Notes: generated by a model from the sequence alone, not told the origin. A stretch of 64,000 nucleotides of DNA from Glomus cerebriforme (GCA_003550305.1 QKYT01000020.1:199409-263408), one strand, 5' to 3'. Counted from the first letter of the stretch, positions 1 to 12,146 are shown. Made by a program: numbers and translations.

Positions 1-7
1 CGGAACT

Positions 8-535
8 GTTATAACTTTTTTTAAATTTTTTTAACCGTCGATTTTATTAGTTTACTCGTTTACGTAATAAAACAACAATGAAAAAAAAACAAAGAGGAAA
101 TAAAATTTATCAAAAAAATATATATAAACTACATTTTTCCAATTGTATTAATTGAATTGTTGTCATTGTTGTTTACTGTTTACATAATATATTACTCAGA
201 GAGTAATGTGATAAAATAAATAAACTTTAAGGACAAACTAACTAAAATTGGCTTTTTTTTTTTGTTAATAAAAAAAATGAGGAAATAATACACGTGTTTC
301 GAAAAAAAAATAGTTCGTGAATAAACCATATTATTAACCACGATTTTAGAAAAAAAAAAACTAGGGTTAAATAACAGTACTGTACATCAACAATTTTTTT
401 CGCGTTTATAAATAATTATAAGTAAATTTTTTTTTTAAAAAAATAAATAACACATAAGTTTCGATAGGAATCGGGATATGAACGGGATATAGAGCGTTAG
501 AGCAAAGAATATTGAATCAATAATCGATACCCATT
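8..535 (+). repeat. Dispersed repeat, copy a
   Basis: First of three copies of an AT-rich dispersed repeat. It shares its first part (to about 85) with 5009-5090: an A/T tract, then ttaaccgtcgattttatta and a stretch ending aaaacaacaat. It shares its last part (about 329-533) with 4621-4960 and 5406-5727, including gagcaaagaatattgaatc. No protein frame or clear terminal repeat is visible, so the class is unknown. Confidence 0.7.
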
Positions 536-754
536 TTTAAGGGACATGCACCCGGCGCATCATTTTGGCCCTTCGGTCCCCTATTTAACTAACCCTAACC
601 TTAATAACCTAATCCTAACTTTATAAAAAAAAAAAAAAATTTTTTTTTTTTTTTTCTTTTTATAACATACCAGACTGGACTCTAGCCTCGCCTAGAAAAA
701 ATGTTACCTACTAGATCGAATACTGATCTTCGATTCTCTCTGGTTATACGTATT

Positions 755-839
755 ATTTATTTCATGGGGAGTTGGGAATAATAGGGGTTTTTTCCCGAAG
801 GGAAAAAAACCATGGTATTCCCCTCCCCATGAAATAAAT
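755..839. repeat. 85-nt near-perfect palindrome
   Basis: The left arm starts atttatttcatggggag and the right arm ends ctccccatgaaataaat. The inner parts also pair (gggaata / tattccc and ttttttccc / gggaaaaaa), leaving a loop of about 3 nt. This gives one hairpin of about 40 bp with few mismatches. It could be a very small foldback element or a transcribed hairpin. No target-site duplication was clear. Confidence 0.7.
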
Positions 840-1157
840 GGGTAATCCCCAGGAGCGTGTCACTCATTAAATATACACGTGATAAACTATTTTAACTATT
901 TTAACAATTTATAGTGATCTATTTTCTTTTTTATTAACCTTTAAAATTTCTTCTTCTCTTTATAAACAGTACTTATAAAAATTAGAAATTTCCCGGCCAT
1001 CAATATGAGACCGGGAAATAAGTAAACGAAGATTCCCGGTCACCTATAAACATAGTTAATCATATGCAAAAAATTAGACTGAAGGACACTTAGTGCGACA
1101 GGGGATTATGATTATAATTATATATAATTATATTAAATAATTAAATTGAATTATTAT

Positions 1158-1361
1158 TGTTGTAGCCCAAACATAACCATATCTCAAATTCGATTTGGGA
1201 TATTCCAAATCAAACTTGGGACAATCCTATGTCCAAAATTTAACCATGTCCAAAACCAAATCAGTCAGATTTAAAGTATTTTAACATCCCAAACTACCAT
1301 CTAAGACTGGATTAGTTTGGGACATAATCATTTGGGACATGGTAAAGTTTGGGCTACAACA
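1158..1361. mobile_element. MITE-like element with 15-bp terminal inverted repeats
   Basis: A 15-bp perfect inverted repeat bounds about 204 bp: tgttgtagcccaaac at 1158-1172 and gtttgggctacaaca at 1347-1361. The interior repeats short motifs such as tttgggac and its complement, so much of it can fold. There is no coding frame, and flanking duplications are not obvious, so the superfamily is undetermined. Confidence 0.6.
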
Positions 1362-1746
1362 TTACCTTACCATTTTAGAACACCCTTATTTAATAATATC
1401 AAGCAAACAAAGCAAAGCCTGACATCGGAGTTTGAATTATTAAAAGTCAAAGTTCGCGTCGGAGTTTAAAATGTTGGAGTTTAATTATTAAAATCACAAA
1501 GTTTGACGCGTTGGAGTTTGAATTTCGGAATTTGAAATTGTTAAAGGTCAGAGTTTAAAAAAAAACGAAATACCATTACAAAGAAATACTATTACCTACA
1601 TAATCATAAATGATTAAATTATGAAATATAAATATAAAAAGGTATCAGGCTCGGTTTCTAAGGTAAGTAAAAAAAAAATATTGAATTTGATATTTTAATA
1701 AGTCTTTTCTGTAAAGTATATTATATTAAGTTATTATAACCACATG

Positions 1747-1843
1747 TTATCCGTAGACCGGGGGGTTCAGGCCATTTATCCTAGACCTCCGGGGTTCAGA
1801 CCTTTTATCCTTAGACCGGGGGTCAGGTCTTTTATCCTAGACC
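1747..1843 (+). repeat. Short tandem repeat, about 29-bp unit
   Basis: Three to four imperfect copies of a GC-richer unit resembling gggttcagaccttttatcc. A related sequence lies in inverted orientation at about 2680-2740 (ggtctaggataagaagcctg), so the roughly 0.9 kb between may be one element with inverted repetitive ends. A small reading frame crosses the repeat but does not look like a gene. Confidence 0.55.
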
Positions 1844-2094
1844 TGTGGAAGCTGATTTTGTTCTATTTGCATATTATGCATACGTTATATATCTCTCTTT
1901 TTCCTTTTTTGCGACGAAAATGTACAGATAACCACGGGAATAATATTTTGACACGGCCTTTTAACAATATAAATAATAAAATCTGAATATTCTTAGACAT
2001 TAACTCAGTTATAGAAATAATAAATATTAATTTTCATAAATTATGAATATGTTTTTTTTACTAACAAACACGTTTTTCTGTATAAAGATTTCAC

Positions 2095-2395
2095 TGTGTA
2101 ATTTCAATATTTTGGTCAAAGTAAACTGAATTCAGAAGACTAAATGAAGTTGCTTAACAGATTTGGAATTACTCAGATATTGATTTTATTTAAGCTAACT
2201 TGAATATTCATAGAGTTATGGACGTTTTCATAATAAAATTAATAGAGTGCATTTTTTTCATTTTTTAGCATAATTTCAACACTTTGATCAAAGTAAACTG
2301 CCTCTATAAGATTAAATAATATTACTCAGTAGATATGAATTCCTTGAATATTAATTTTTATCAAGTTAATTTGAACATTCATAGGATTAACTTTA
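2095..2395 (+). repeat. Degenerate tandem duplication, about 170 bp
   Basis: Two diverged direct copies. One starts taatttcaatattttggtca near 2098 and the other ataatttcaacactttgatc near 2268. Both end in related text (gaatattcatagagtta and gaacattcataggatta). No coding function is seen. Confidence 0.55.
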
Positions 2396-2740
2396 CTCTT
2401 TATTTTAAAAAATTTATATTTATGTTTGAAATAAAATATTCATCATAAAAAAAAGAAAAATTCCACGCGTCATTATATAATTATATTTGTATTTTATTGT
2501 ATTTTTATTATATCAAATGTTTTTAACTTTAAACTTTCAGTCTTTATTCTTTCACATTTTTTTAAAAGCTATATTTTACTTTGTTGTAAAAAAATTTATT
2601 TTCGAAATGGTAAAAATTTTTGTAATTTTAATGGTTGATAAAATCAAATGCGCCATATTATAAACCAATCAGATTTAAGAGGTCTAGGATAAGAAGCCTG
2701 AACCCAAGAAAAGAATCCTGAACTGGGGGAACTAGGAGGA

Positions 2741-4036
2741 CGAAAAAAACTCGGCCATGTGATTTGTAAACCCGTGATTTTGCTATATATGGCGCAGTTG
2801 CGACAACGTCTTTCATGCTTTTTTATTTTTATTTTTTTTTATTTATAAGCATTTTTATCATGTTTAACAACTTTATAATTCATTCCTTTTAGCAAATATT
2901 CCTTTTTTTCGTGTTTAATGCTACTATTATTATTTGTTCGTTTTAAAATAACAAAATAAAATAAAATAACTTTTAACCATTTCGTTTATATATAAATTAT
3001 AAAATTATAAAAATGGAATATTGATTTTCTATGTAAAATAATTACGAATTTCTTAAAGAATTACATTTACGGTACGTTGCTAGTAAGCAGTAATAGTTCA
3101 ACAAATGAAATTTTCAATTAAGGAATTTTCAAATAGAATCACAAAGCATGAAAGATTTTACATAGATCTCCTTCCAAGAAAGGTATACAGTATAAGCGTC
3201 TTGTTTACAAGAGTCTTGATTCAAGACTCTTCACTCTTGATATATCAATAAACCAGAAACAAATACACTAAAGAACGATATAAGCGTTGTGAAGCTGCAC
3301 GTATTTGGCTAATAGAGAATAATTATAAATGAAATCAGTTCGTGCACTAATATTTGAAACTGGTATTTTAAGCGAATAAATGATTTAGAGATCAAATGTC
3401 AATGAATATGGAATGAATGCTACAGTACATATCAATAATATGGGATTCGAATTATATACTTATTTGCAGTAATTTATCTTAATTCGTGTAAAACAATCGG
3501 AGCACTCTGCACTCATGAAATCTGCGTTTCTTACATGCCAATTTTAAATCGAAATTTTTAATGTAAAAACTTTGAAATTGGCTCTATTTTATCCAAGTAT
3601 CCAAAATACTCGATAAAAAAAAGATTAAAAATAATCTTTAAAAGTTGTTAATTAGCAAACACCCACATTTAAAAATAAAAATAAATGCTTAAATTGTTTA
3701 AAATAAAGCCACTATCAAAATTTTTTCATCAAAACTTTTAATTTATTGATCAAATCAGTAGATTTACTTATATAAGAAACGCAGATTTGATGATTGTTAC
3801 ACGAATTGCGAATTAAATTTTAAATTGAATTTTTTTTTTTTTACTTTTTAAATACAATTAAACATTTATTATTGCTTAAAATATATCACATTTTATTAAA
3901 TTAATTGTTTTTAAACATCTACAGTATATTATTTCATTAATACTCCTGGAACATTCACTTTTGAGTTAACATTGAGCTTAGGGTTATTAATTAGGCTGTT
4001 AGGGTAAAGGCTTAGGATTAAGTTAAGGGACAGAAG
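2741..4036. other. Gene-free AT-rich interval
   Basis: No convincing gene on either strand. A short perfect palindrome with 11-bp arms lies near 3209-3231 (aagagtcttga, then tcaagactctt). Otherwise the stretch holds A/T tracts and scattered short open frames. Confidence 0.5.
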
Positions 4037-4045
4037 GGTTAGATT

Positions 4046-4317
4046 AAACTTGGGTGCCGAAACCTACCTATGCCGAAAACATATTTGGGATTCGGCATAT
4101 GCTGAAATGTCGATTCAGAAATTTGCCGAAATCCCAAATCCCAAATCCCAAACCTATGCCGAAATCCCAAACCTCCAATATGAAAATGACCGAAATTTAG
4201 GATTTTTGGATTTCGGCAACGGTTTGAGATTTCGGCATCGAGGATTTCGGCAACTTGTATATCCGAAAGGTATTTGGGATTTGGCATATAGCCGAAACGT
4301 TTCGGCACCCAAGTTTA
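4046..4317. mobile_element. Foldback/MITE element with 18-bp TIRs and 9-bp target duplication
   Basis: A perfect 18-bp inverted repeat bounds the element: aaacttgggtgccgaaac at 4046-4063 and gtttcggcacccaagttt at 4299-4316. The 9-mer ggttagatt abuts it on the left (4037-4045) and occurs again at 4318-4326, one base beyond the right repeat, as a target-site duplication should. The interior carries many copies of cgaaatccc and its complement, so the whole element can fold on itself. A 9-bp duplication is usual for Mutator-like elements, so a non-autonomous MULE is a reasonable guess. Two antisense open frames inside are by-products of the repeats. Confidence 0.75.
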
Positions 4318-4415
4318 GGTTAGATTGAATCCCTCCGTGAGCTTTTTTTTGATGGTGATGCTCAAGCTACCATTTTCCTAGGTGACGTAGTTCCATCCAT
4401 CATCGGTAGATTTTT

Positions 4416-4530
4416 CGGATGACGGATAGATAAACGGACCGGATGAATCGGATGACGGATAGATAAACGGACCGGATGAATCGGATGACGGATAGACAAC
4501 GGACCGGATGAATCGAATGACGGATAATAA
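4416..4530 (+). repeat. 33-bp tandem repeat, about 3.5 copies
   Basis: The unit starts cggatgacggatagataaac and continues ggaccggatgaat. Copies begin at 4416, 4449 and 4482, with a shorter one near 4514. A reverse-complement piece (ccgtttatctgtcatccgtt) follows at about 4536-4556, so the array can form a hairpin. No gene is associated. Confidence 0.75.
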
Positions 4531-4620
4531 CAAATTCCGTTTATCTGTCATCCGTTTATACTCCGGATATCCGTCGGATATTCGTTATTCGGGATGGATA
4601 TCCTCGGATTGGAACACTAC

Positions 4621-4960
4621 CTTAATCATGATATACAAATATCTTGGGAAAAGAATAGAGTATATCAGCAATTTTTTCATACTAATCCGTGTTAATAAGT
4701 AAATTTTTTTTTTAAAAAAAAAAATAACGCGTAAGTTTTGACAGGGAATTGATTTTTAGGGATACGAACGGGGTATAGAGCATATAGAACGTTAGGGCAA
4801 AGAATATTGAATCAATAAATCAGATAATCGAATCATATTTGAAAAAAATCTTATTTAAGGGTTTATTATATTAATTGTCTTTGACACGTACATATAATAA
4901 AATTTTTTGTATCTTAAAAGGTAGGTCAAGAAGTATAATTTCCCATGAAAATTATACAAT
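4621..4960 (+). repeat. Dispersed repeat, copy b (partial)
   Basis: Matches the 3' part of copies a and c. Shared text includes catgatatacaaatat, aataacgcgtaagttt, gaacggggtatagag, caaagaatattgaatcaata and ttaattgtctttgacac. It lies just upstream of copy c in the same direction, so b and c form a loose direct repeat. The 5' part present in c is absent. Confidence 0.7.
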
Positions 4961-5008
4961 ATGTTTATTTTTTTTTAATGGAAAAAAAACAACAAAAAAA
5001 AAAAAAAT

Positions 5009-5727
5009 TTATAACTTTTTTTTTTAAAATTTTTTTTTAACCGCCGATTTTATTAGTTTACTCGTTAATGTAATAAAACAACAATAAAAAGAAATAAGAG
5101 GGAAAACATTTTAACAAAAAATACAAATAAAATTTGCTACGATACATTTTCTAATTGAATAAAGAACTAAAATGAGAAACTAAATAAAATTGGGGGTTTT
5201 TTTTTGATAATAATAATAATAATAATAAAAAAAATAAGAGGAAATAATACACGTAAAACTACAATCACGATAAAAGTTTCGAAGAAAAAAAAAAGAAAGA
5301 TACTTCACTATTTACGATGAGAACGTAAATTTAATATAATTACAAATGAACCAAAATGTATAATACGATAAATAAAATAAAAAAATTCATGATAAATAAA
5401 TCATATTATTAATCATGATATACAAATATTTTAGGAAAAAAATTAGGGTTAAACTACAGTAAGGTTTTCGTGCGAATCCGTGTTTATAAGTAAAATTTTC
5501 TTTTTTTAAAAAGAAATAACGCGTAAGTTTCGATAAGGAATTGATTTTTGATAAACGAATCAGGATAAGAACGGGGTATAGAACGTTAGAGCAAAGAATA
5601 TTGAATCAATAAATCAGATAATCGAATCATATTAGAAAAAAAATCTTAAGGGTTTATTAGCTTAATTGTCTTTGACACATATAATAAAATTTTTGTATGT
5701 ATCTTAGAAGATAGATAGATCAAGAAG
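5009..5727 (+). repeat. Dispersed repeat, copy c (longest)
   Basis: The longest of the three copies. It joins the 5' part seen at 8-85 to the 3' part seen at 329-533 and 4621-4960, which shows that the two parts belong to one element. There is no clear coding capacity and there are many A/T tracts. The class is unknown. Confidence 0.7.
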
Positions 5728-8700
5728 GGATGAGGTCTAATTTTCCATAAACGTTTCGATTGAAACGTTAATGTTTTTTTGGAATCATAATTAAATATTA
5801 GACAATTTTTTGGAGGGAAAAAAAAAAGATGGATATATATACGTAAAATTATGATCTCCAGATCGCGTGTTCAATCATTTTTCCAAAATAAGAGCACTCA
5901 TAAAGTTATTTGTTTTTTTTTATTATAATCTTATTTTGGAAATTCAAAGGTCCGGTGTTATTTCATCATTTTTTGCTAGTTTTTCGAAGTTTTTATTATT
6001 CTTAAAATAATATTTAGAATTCGTATTAATAATCACAAAAATCTGATTTGTAATATATCTTTTTTTTTTTTCATGGAAAAAATTAATCCCATTTTATAAT
6101 ATACTATTATATTCCCAATTTTGGAAAATTGTTCCTCCGTATATTAAGATCGATTACATTTATTATGAAACTATAACATTATATTCTATAGGAACAGATT
6201 TCTCCATAAATAAATGAAAAAAAAAGGTATAATGTAAATTCATATTACTTTTGATCACGATCATTTTGCGTAGTAAAAAAAAAAAAAAAAAATTCTACAA
6301 ATGGAAAGTAAATTGGAAGAATTGGAAGAATGTTTTAATATTGAGTCTCGGTGATCTCCACATTCTATATTCATATAAATGAGTGTGTGAATGAAACTAA
6401 ATTTAGTATTTTTTGTGTCAAGAAAAACATAAAAAATATTCTGTATAAACATTTATTCTTTAATAGGTTCTTTATAGTTTCACGGTTTCATCATAATCGA
6501 ATTTCTTGGCGTTGTACTGTCATACCTTATAGATGTAATAAAAATCACCAGACTAACTCGGACTAACTAATTTACCATCATATCTAAATAAAAAAAGAAA
6601 TTTCTGATTAAAGAGATTGAAGTGATCTTGATCAAGTTAGAAGACCTTTTAATTGGGATCGATGATGAATTCTTGATTTTGTCTATAAATAAATTCGGTG
6701 AAATGTTTATAATTAAAATTTTTTCCCCGGATTTTAGTTGATTTACAGTTTGATTTATGATTTACATGTCAAAAAATTAGGCAATCGGAAAATTTTAAAA
6801 TATAACTAAGAAAAAAAATGATTCAATTTTAAGTTTGAGATCATGGGGTGATACTTTATAAATTTATGGTTATAATGGTTATTTCATGTTTCAAATATAA
6901 ATAAATTTAATTTTTATCGTGTTATACCTAAATTCGATCATTTCTGTTTATACAATTTACATTAATATTATCCTTGCATACATTGAAACAAATATATATG
7001 AGATTTTTAGTTTCTTACTTCTTAAATCAACACGTGTTTATAATTATAATCTTCATCAGTTAGTTTTAATGGTTACATTATGCATTATCGGGAAATCTTG
7101 TATAACCATTGATCCTTATTTGACTTTTTTAAAAAAAAAATATACATATATGGTAATCCTTTCGCGTTTTTTTATCGATCATAATATAAAAAGTTGATTA
7201 AATTGATTAAATTCAAATCAAATCACTTGTGAATAAAATAATGAAACCATTCATATAAATAATGCCAAATTACCAATTATGGGAACCTCATGGATTATTT
7301 CATAAACAAATTTCATTCAGTTTGACAAATAAAATTTTCAAAAAAACACAAAAAACAAAAAAATCATTCGATCTAGGACCGAGATGATACAAGATTATTT
7401 CGATAGAACAATTTTTCGAAAAAAAAATTTTTTTTTTGGAGTACAAAGAATATTGAATGAAATCAATTTTGGTTAAAAGCGGATTAACGTACGAATCTAT
7501 TCTTTTTATAGTATTATTATGCCTCATGTAAGTCAGCCGATAATAAAGGGAAATTTAGTGGATCCTCGATTATATCTAAAAAAAAAAAAATGTAAATACC
7601 AGTGAGCAAGTTTCTGTAATATTATATCATTAATTTTTGGATTCCTATAAATATATATAATATATGTTACATTATTACATTATAAATATTGTAAAACAAA
7701 CTTTGTACATTATAAAATAAATAAATAAAATTTGTGATTTAATCGGAAATACTAAGCCAACCAATGATATAGGCCAATTCTTATTATGTAGTGGTGATTA
7801 TCGAAGTAACTTTATTATTGTCAATTATTTCCGTTCTACATTTAGGCGATTAATTTTATTAGTCAGAATAAAACTTCGAACCGGAATCGATCGAACAATC
7901 ACTATAAGAAAAAAAAACTTGTTTTACCAAGTGTTATTGGTAAACATTTATGGAAAAAAAACAATTGCTATAATTAGTAATAAAATATTATTAATGAATT
8001 TAAAGTTTCAGATTATTTCCGTAATTGGATTATTAGTTCTTTAAATTATTATTAATTTAATTTTTTGGACTCGTTCAAAAATAGAATTTGTGATTTGTGA
8101 TGATGTCATACTTCAAACGAAAACGAATTTAACGCATAAGTAATTTTACTATAAGTAGATACAATGCTTTCCGTAAACAAAAATATTTTTTTTTTCTTTT
8201 TTGTAACTTTCTTCGAAAAAAAACGGATATTCATAAATCCGATGTTTGATCGTCAACTGTAAAAAAAAAAAAAAAACTATCACGAATTCCTAAATATTTG
8301 ACAATTTGTTTAAAAATTCAATTGAAATTTTTTTTTTTAAAAATATTGTCAATGTTTGTCATTTTAAATTTTAATTACGATATCATGAAATTATTTTGTT
8401 ATACATTGAACAAATAACAAAAATGTTAAATGATTGGTATAAAATTTTGCAGATTGTCGGAGTTACAATATACATGTTCCCCACATTTGAATCCCGCATA
8501 TTGAAAATTTCTGCGATGATTTGCATAAATTTTTATACCATCTATCGCCATTTCTTTAAATTAATTATACAAATTTAGAAATTTTAATAATTCGTCAATT
8601 GCATCATTTATTTATTTAAAAATATATATCAGATATAGAGAGAGTTATATATATTTAATATTAAAAGAAACTGAGTACAAATTTTGTTTAATCTAAATAA

Positions 8701-8749
8701 TAATAAAATATTTACCCCTCGTATTACTATTATTGTTTATATTGTTTAA
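5728..8749. other. Gene-free AT-rich interval
   Basis: About 3 kb with only short open frames of low-complexity residues (Phe, Ile, Tyr, Lys), typical of random AT-rich DNA. No splice-supported gene, RNA gene or clear repeat was recognised. Confidence 0.45.
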
Positions 8750-10351
8750 TTACCATGAATCTATTCTAAAATAACTGTGGATATTAACTATATCAATTTC
8801 TTTTCTGGCATAATCAATTGATTCAAAAGATACATTGTGTTGTTGGTTCTCAAGTGAATTCAAATCTAAATCTAATCTTTTAAGGGTATTCTTTAATTTA
8901 TCACAAATAATATATACATGTTGGTCTGTAAAACTTCTACATATCCAAGCCGGGAAATTTAATGATTCTAAAGAAGCTTTAATATTTTCTAAAAATTGTT
9001 GTAAAATATCTATATCAATTTCAATAGCATCTATAGTAAGATGTTTTAATGTTAAAGGTAAATATAATGCAAATTCGGGTAAATAATTATATTCTTCCCC
9101 TAAATCGCAAGATAATTCTTGTAATTTATTACAAAAAGAAATTATTTTTGAAACATTAAATGGTGAAATACTTGTATCTTCAAAAACTAATTTGGTTAAA
9201 TGATTAAACCATGGAGAATTTTTTGGTGCAAATATATTATAATCTAATAATTCATCACAATCTTTAAATATTAAAGTATTTAATTTTTTACATTTTGATA
9301 TAAAATTAAGGGGTGGATTATTATTATTATCATGTTTAAAAATGGTTTTAGCAAAATTGTTTGTTATACCATATAAATGTGAATTGAAATTTAAATGAAC
9401 GAATTCTAAAACTTTTATATGATCTATTTGTGTAATTAATGATGATATTGCTTTAGCAATATTACAATATCTTCCACAACAATTTAATTTAATATTTTGA
9501 AGAGATTTTTGTTGTTTTATTAATTCACATATATTAATAAAACTTTTATCATCAACCCATTCTACACTTGGTTCTCCTATACATTTTAATTCCAAGGTTT
9601 CTAAACTTCCATTCATTCCACAAATTTTAGTTAAATCTTTGGTAACTTCTTTCCATTGATTAATGAATAAACTACATTTAAATTTCTTTAAATTCTTTAA
9701 AGATACTTCGGCTCCAGGAAGTTTATTAATTAAAAGAAAATCTTTTGGTGTAAATGATGTATCCGCAAATGGTACATAATATGATAATGTAAGATTTGTT
9801 ATTAAAGGACTTTTTCTTATAAACATCTTACATATTTCTCTTGTAAGAAGTAATTTTTTAAATTCTTTTTGTTTACTATTATTATATTCAAAATCTTTTA
9901 TTATTGTTAAATCTTTATATGAATATAATTCTTGATAAAGCCAAGATGAACTTGATTCACATATAATATCATATTGTAATTCACGTAATAAACTTGGATA
10001 ATCAAAAGTCATCATAATAGGTTTGTCATCTTTTTTTTTTATGATCTGAATTCCATGATCATTCAAAATATTAATTGATTCGTTATCCATGCAAGTAATA
10101 TATACATTAATTAATTTTTTTTGATTAATTCTTTTTTCAATCATTTCATCTTGTTCGTAAATCTTTCTTTGTATGGGTTGATTATTTGGCGTATCTTGTA
10201 AGTAACGAAAAGGATTACTCCATAATATTGGAGTAAAAATTCTACACATAAATTTATTTACCATTAAACATGACCTTAATGTTTTCTTATCTTCAATTGG
10301 TATATATTTTGATATTTCTTGCCAACATTCTGTAGGTATTGTCATTGCCAT
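8750..10351 (-). CDS. F-box protein with leucine-rich C-terminal part
   Basis: Single-exon gene of 533 aa. The Met at 10351 is preferred: an upstream in-frame Met would add a hydrophobic, low-complexity leader, while MAMTIPTECWQEI at 10351 opens directly into an F-box-like segment (PTECWQEISKYIP, then LRSCLMVNKFMC and a Trp near the end), about residues 5-50. The rest holds irregular leucine-rich stretches (for example LKNLKKFKCSL, LETLELKCIG, LKHLTIDAIEID) like a degenerate LRR solenoid. By family logic the F-box would bind Skp1 of an SCF ubiquitin ligase and the repeats would choose the substrate; this is inference. Such genes are numerous in arbuscular mycorrhizal fungi. The substrate is unknown. 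Confidence 0.75.
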   Translation of the reverse strand: MAMTIPTECWQEISKYIPIEDKKTLRSCLMVNKFMCRIFTPILWSNPFRYLQDTPNNQPIQRKIYEQDEMIEKRINQKKLINVYITCMDNESINILNDHGIQIIKKKDDKPIMMTFDYPSLLRELQYDIICESSSSWLYQELYSYKDLTIIKDFEYNNSKQKEFKKLLLTREICKMFIRKSPLITNLTLSYYVPFADTSFTPKDFLLINKLPGAEVSLKNLKKFKCSLFINQWKEVTKDLTKICGMNGSLETLELKCIGEPSVEWVDDKSFINICELIKQQKSLQNIKLNCCGRYCNIAKAISSLITQIDHIKVLEFVHLNFNSHLYGITNNFAKTIFKHDNNNNPPLNFISKCKKLNTLIFKDCDELLDYNIFAPKNSPWFNHLTKLVFEDTSISPFNVSKIISFCNKLQELSCDLGEEYNYLPEFALYLPLTLKHLTIDAIEIDIDILQQFLENIKASLESLNFPAWICRSFTDQHVYIICDKLKNTLKRLDLDLNSLENQQHNVSFESIDYARKEIDIVNIHSYFRIDSW

Positions 10352-10805
10352 AATGAATGAGGATAAAAAAAAATATATATATATATAAAAAAGAATAATA
10401 GAAACAATCAAAATAAATTTATTTATATTTAAAAAAAAAGATTGTTATTTAAGGAGAATAGATAAAACCATAAAGGGGTATAAATATATATTAGTCATAT
10501 GAAAGATAAAATTAAATCGTGTGAAAAAGGCCCTGATAATCTATTTATATCAAATAATGTTATTCGTTTTTATGCAAATAACGATTCGTCTATCCTAGTC
10601 AGTCTTACATGATTTAGTTAAACATTTTAAAATATTTTTTCAACAGTAATGATTAATGTACTTATAAATTTTGATAAATAAATCCTGATATACTGTATAG
10701 CAGGATTGATTAAAAAAAAATTCTATCAAATATAGAAATCGAAATTGACTAAAAGAGTGAATCAATTACATCATTAATCACGACTTACAATTTATTAAAA
10801 TTATC

Positions 10806-12146
10806 TTATTTTTTAACTCTTTTAATAAGAGAAGGTGATAATACATTAACCTTTTCATTATTTTCAGCGGGTTTTCTCTTATAAAGGTTAGATTGTAAAT
10901 TTGTTCCTCCACCGTCATTTGATTCGATCTCCTGTGGTTGTTCTACCACGAATTCCAAAACACCGTCATTGATTCCTTTTTGTGCGCAGAAATCCTCAAA
11001 TATTTTACTCCAATCTTTACTAGATTTAAGAGCAACGTCATCGTCATAAAATTCCAATTCAAAGAATTTTTGTAAAATTTTTATAAATTCTTGTTCATCA
11101 AAAGTAATACCACCAACATTTTTCTTCAAATTCTCTAATAAAGTGGTCTCATATCCTTCACTTTTTAAATTTTCGCTTTTTGAACCTTCAATATTGACCC
11201 AAAAAAATCCTGCAATTTTTCCACCAGAAAATTCTCCACCAATACTAACCATTTCCCAGAAATCCTTAACATTAATATTATCACTTTCATCATTTTCATT
11301 ATTATCATTTAAATGATCTAACCATCTAGCTTTTGCATCATCATCAAATTTTGGTATAACATCATCAACTTTACTCTCATTATTATAAGGGTATCCGTAA
11401 ATCCAATTATCATTATCTTTTTTAATAAGTGATCTTGCTTTTGATTCAACCGCATCTCCCGGAATATAATACCATTTTTTTATATTTTGTTTATTTGAAT
11501 CGGTAAATGTTTGCTCTAAAACTTTTTTCCACCATTTTAATAATTCCATATCATCTAATACATGTTTCTTTGGATTTTTTGATGATTTGGTAAATAAATA
11601 TTGTGATTGAGACCTAGCAAATACATGTACATTAATATATTTATTTCTTGGTTTTATTTCTTCTAAATTATAATTAATGTATGAAGAAATTAATTGTTTA
11701 GTAGCACCAATCTTTTTCGCAGCAGAAATTGTACATCCTGTAGTGTCAACCTTTGAAATATATATATTTAATGTTTCTTCTTCTATCATATAATATTCAT
11801 GTGCTTCTATACTTGTCATAAGTACTTCTTCTTTTGTTGTTGAACTTTCCTTTTCTGATAAAAGAAGTAGTATTTTACGTTCATAACTCTTTTTTTCTTG
11901 TGATTTAAAAAGTGATTTTATTACAGGTAAAGTTGATAACGCGTATATTTTATAAACATGATTTCCTGGAACCGTTTTTTTTAATGAATAAACAAGATAA
12001 TCTACCAAGCGACCTATATATATAAAGGAAACTTTACTATTTACTTGTTGAAAGGTAGTTGTAGTTTATAAATAATAAATACCTTGTGTATTTTCGAAAA
12101 GTTGGGTTGAGCTATTGCCAGCTTCAGTTATAGCATCTATTTCCAT
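10806..12146 (-). CDS. RTT109: Histone acetyltransferase Rtt109
   Basis: Two exons, 12083-12146 and 10806-12013. Exon 1 encodes MEIDAITEAGNSSTQLFENTQ, and the 69-nt GT-AG intron splits a Gly codon; the total is about 423 aa. The diagnostic block is SQYLFTKSSKNPKKH followed by ELLKWWKKVLEQ, which matches the yeast Rtt109 core very closely. FDDDAKARWLDHL and a following FW segment fit the next conserved block. The C-terminus is basic (YKRKP, LIKRVKK), as in the family. Rtt109 acetylates newly made histone H3 on K56 (also K9/K27) with Asf1 and Vps75 chaperones, in replication-coupled nucleosome assembly and genome stability. It is fungal in type, which supports a fungal origin for the window. 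It is transcribed divergently from epsilon-COP with 156 bp between starts. Confidence 0.9.

Noticed and set aside
588..620. Telomere-like ctaaccctaacc text
   Set aside because: Only one or two degenerate units; not a telomere array.
1744..1986. 80-codon frame starting MLSVDRG
   Set aside because: It crosses short tandem repeats and has no family likeness or splice-supported extension.
4039..4328. Two antisense open frames of about 90 codons
   Set aside because: They lie in the self-complementary cgaaatccc repeats of the foldback element; both strands stay open because of the repeats.
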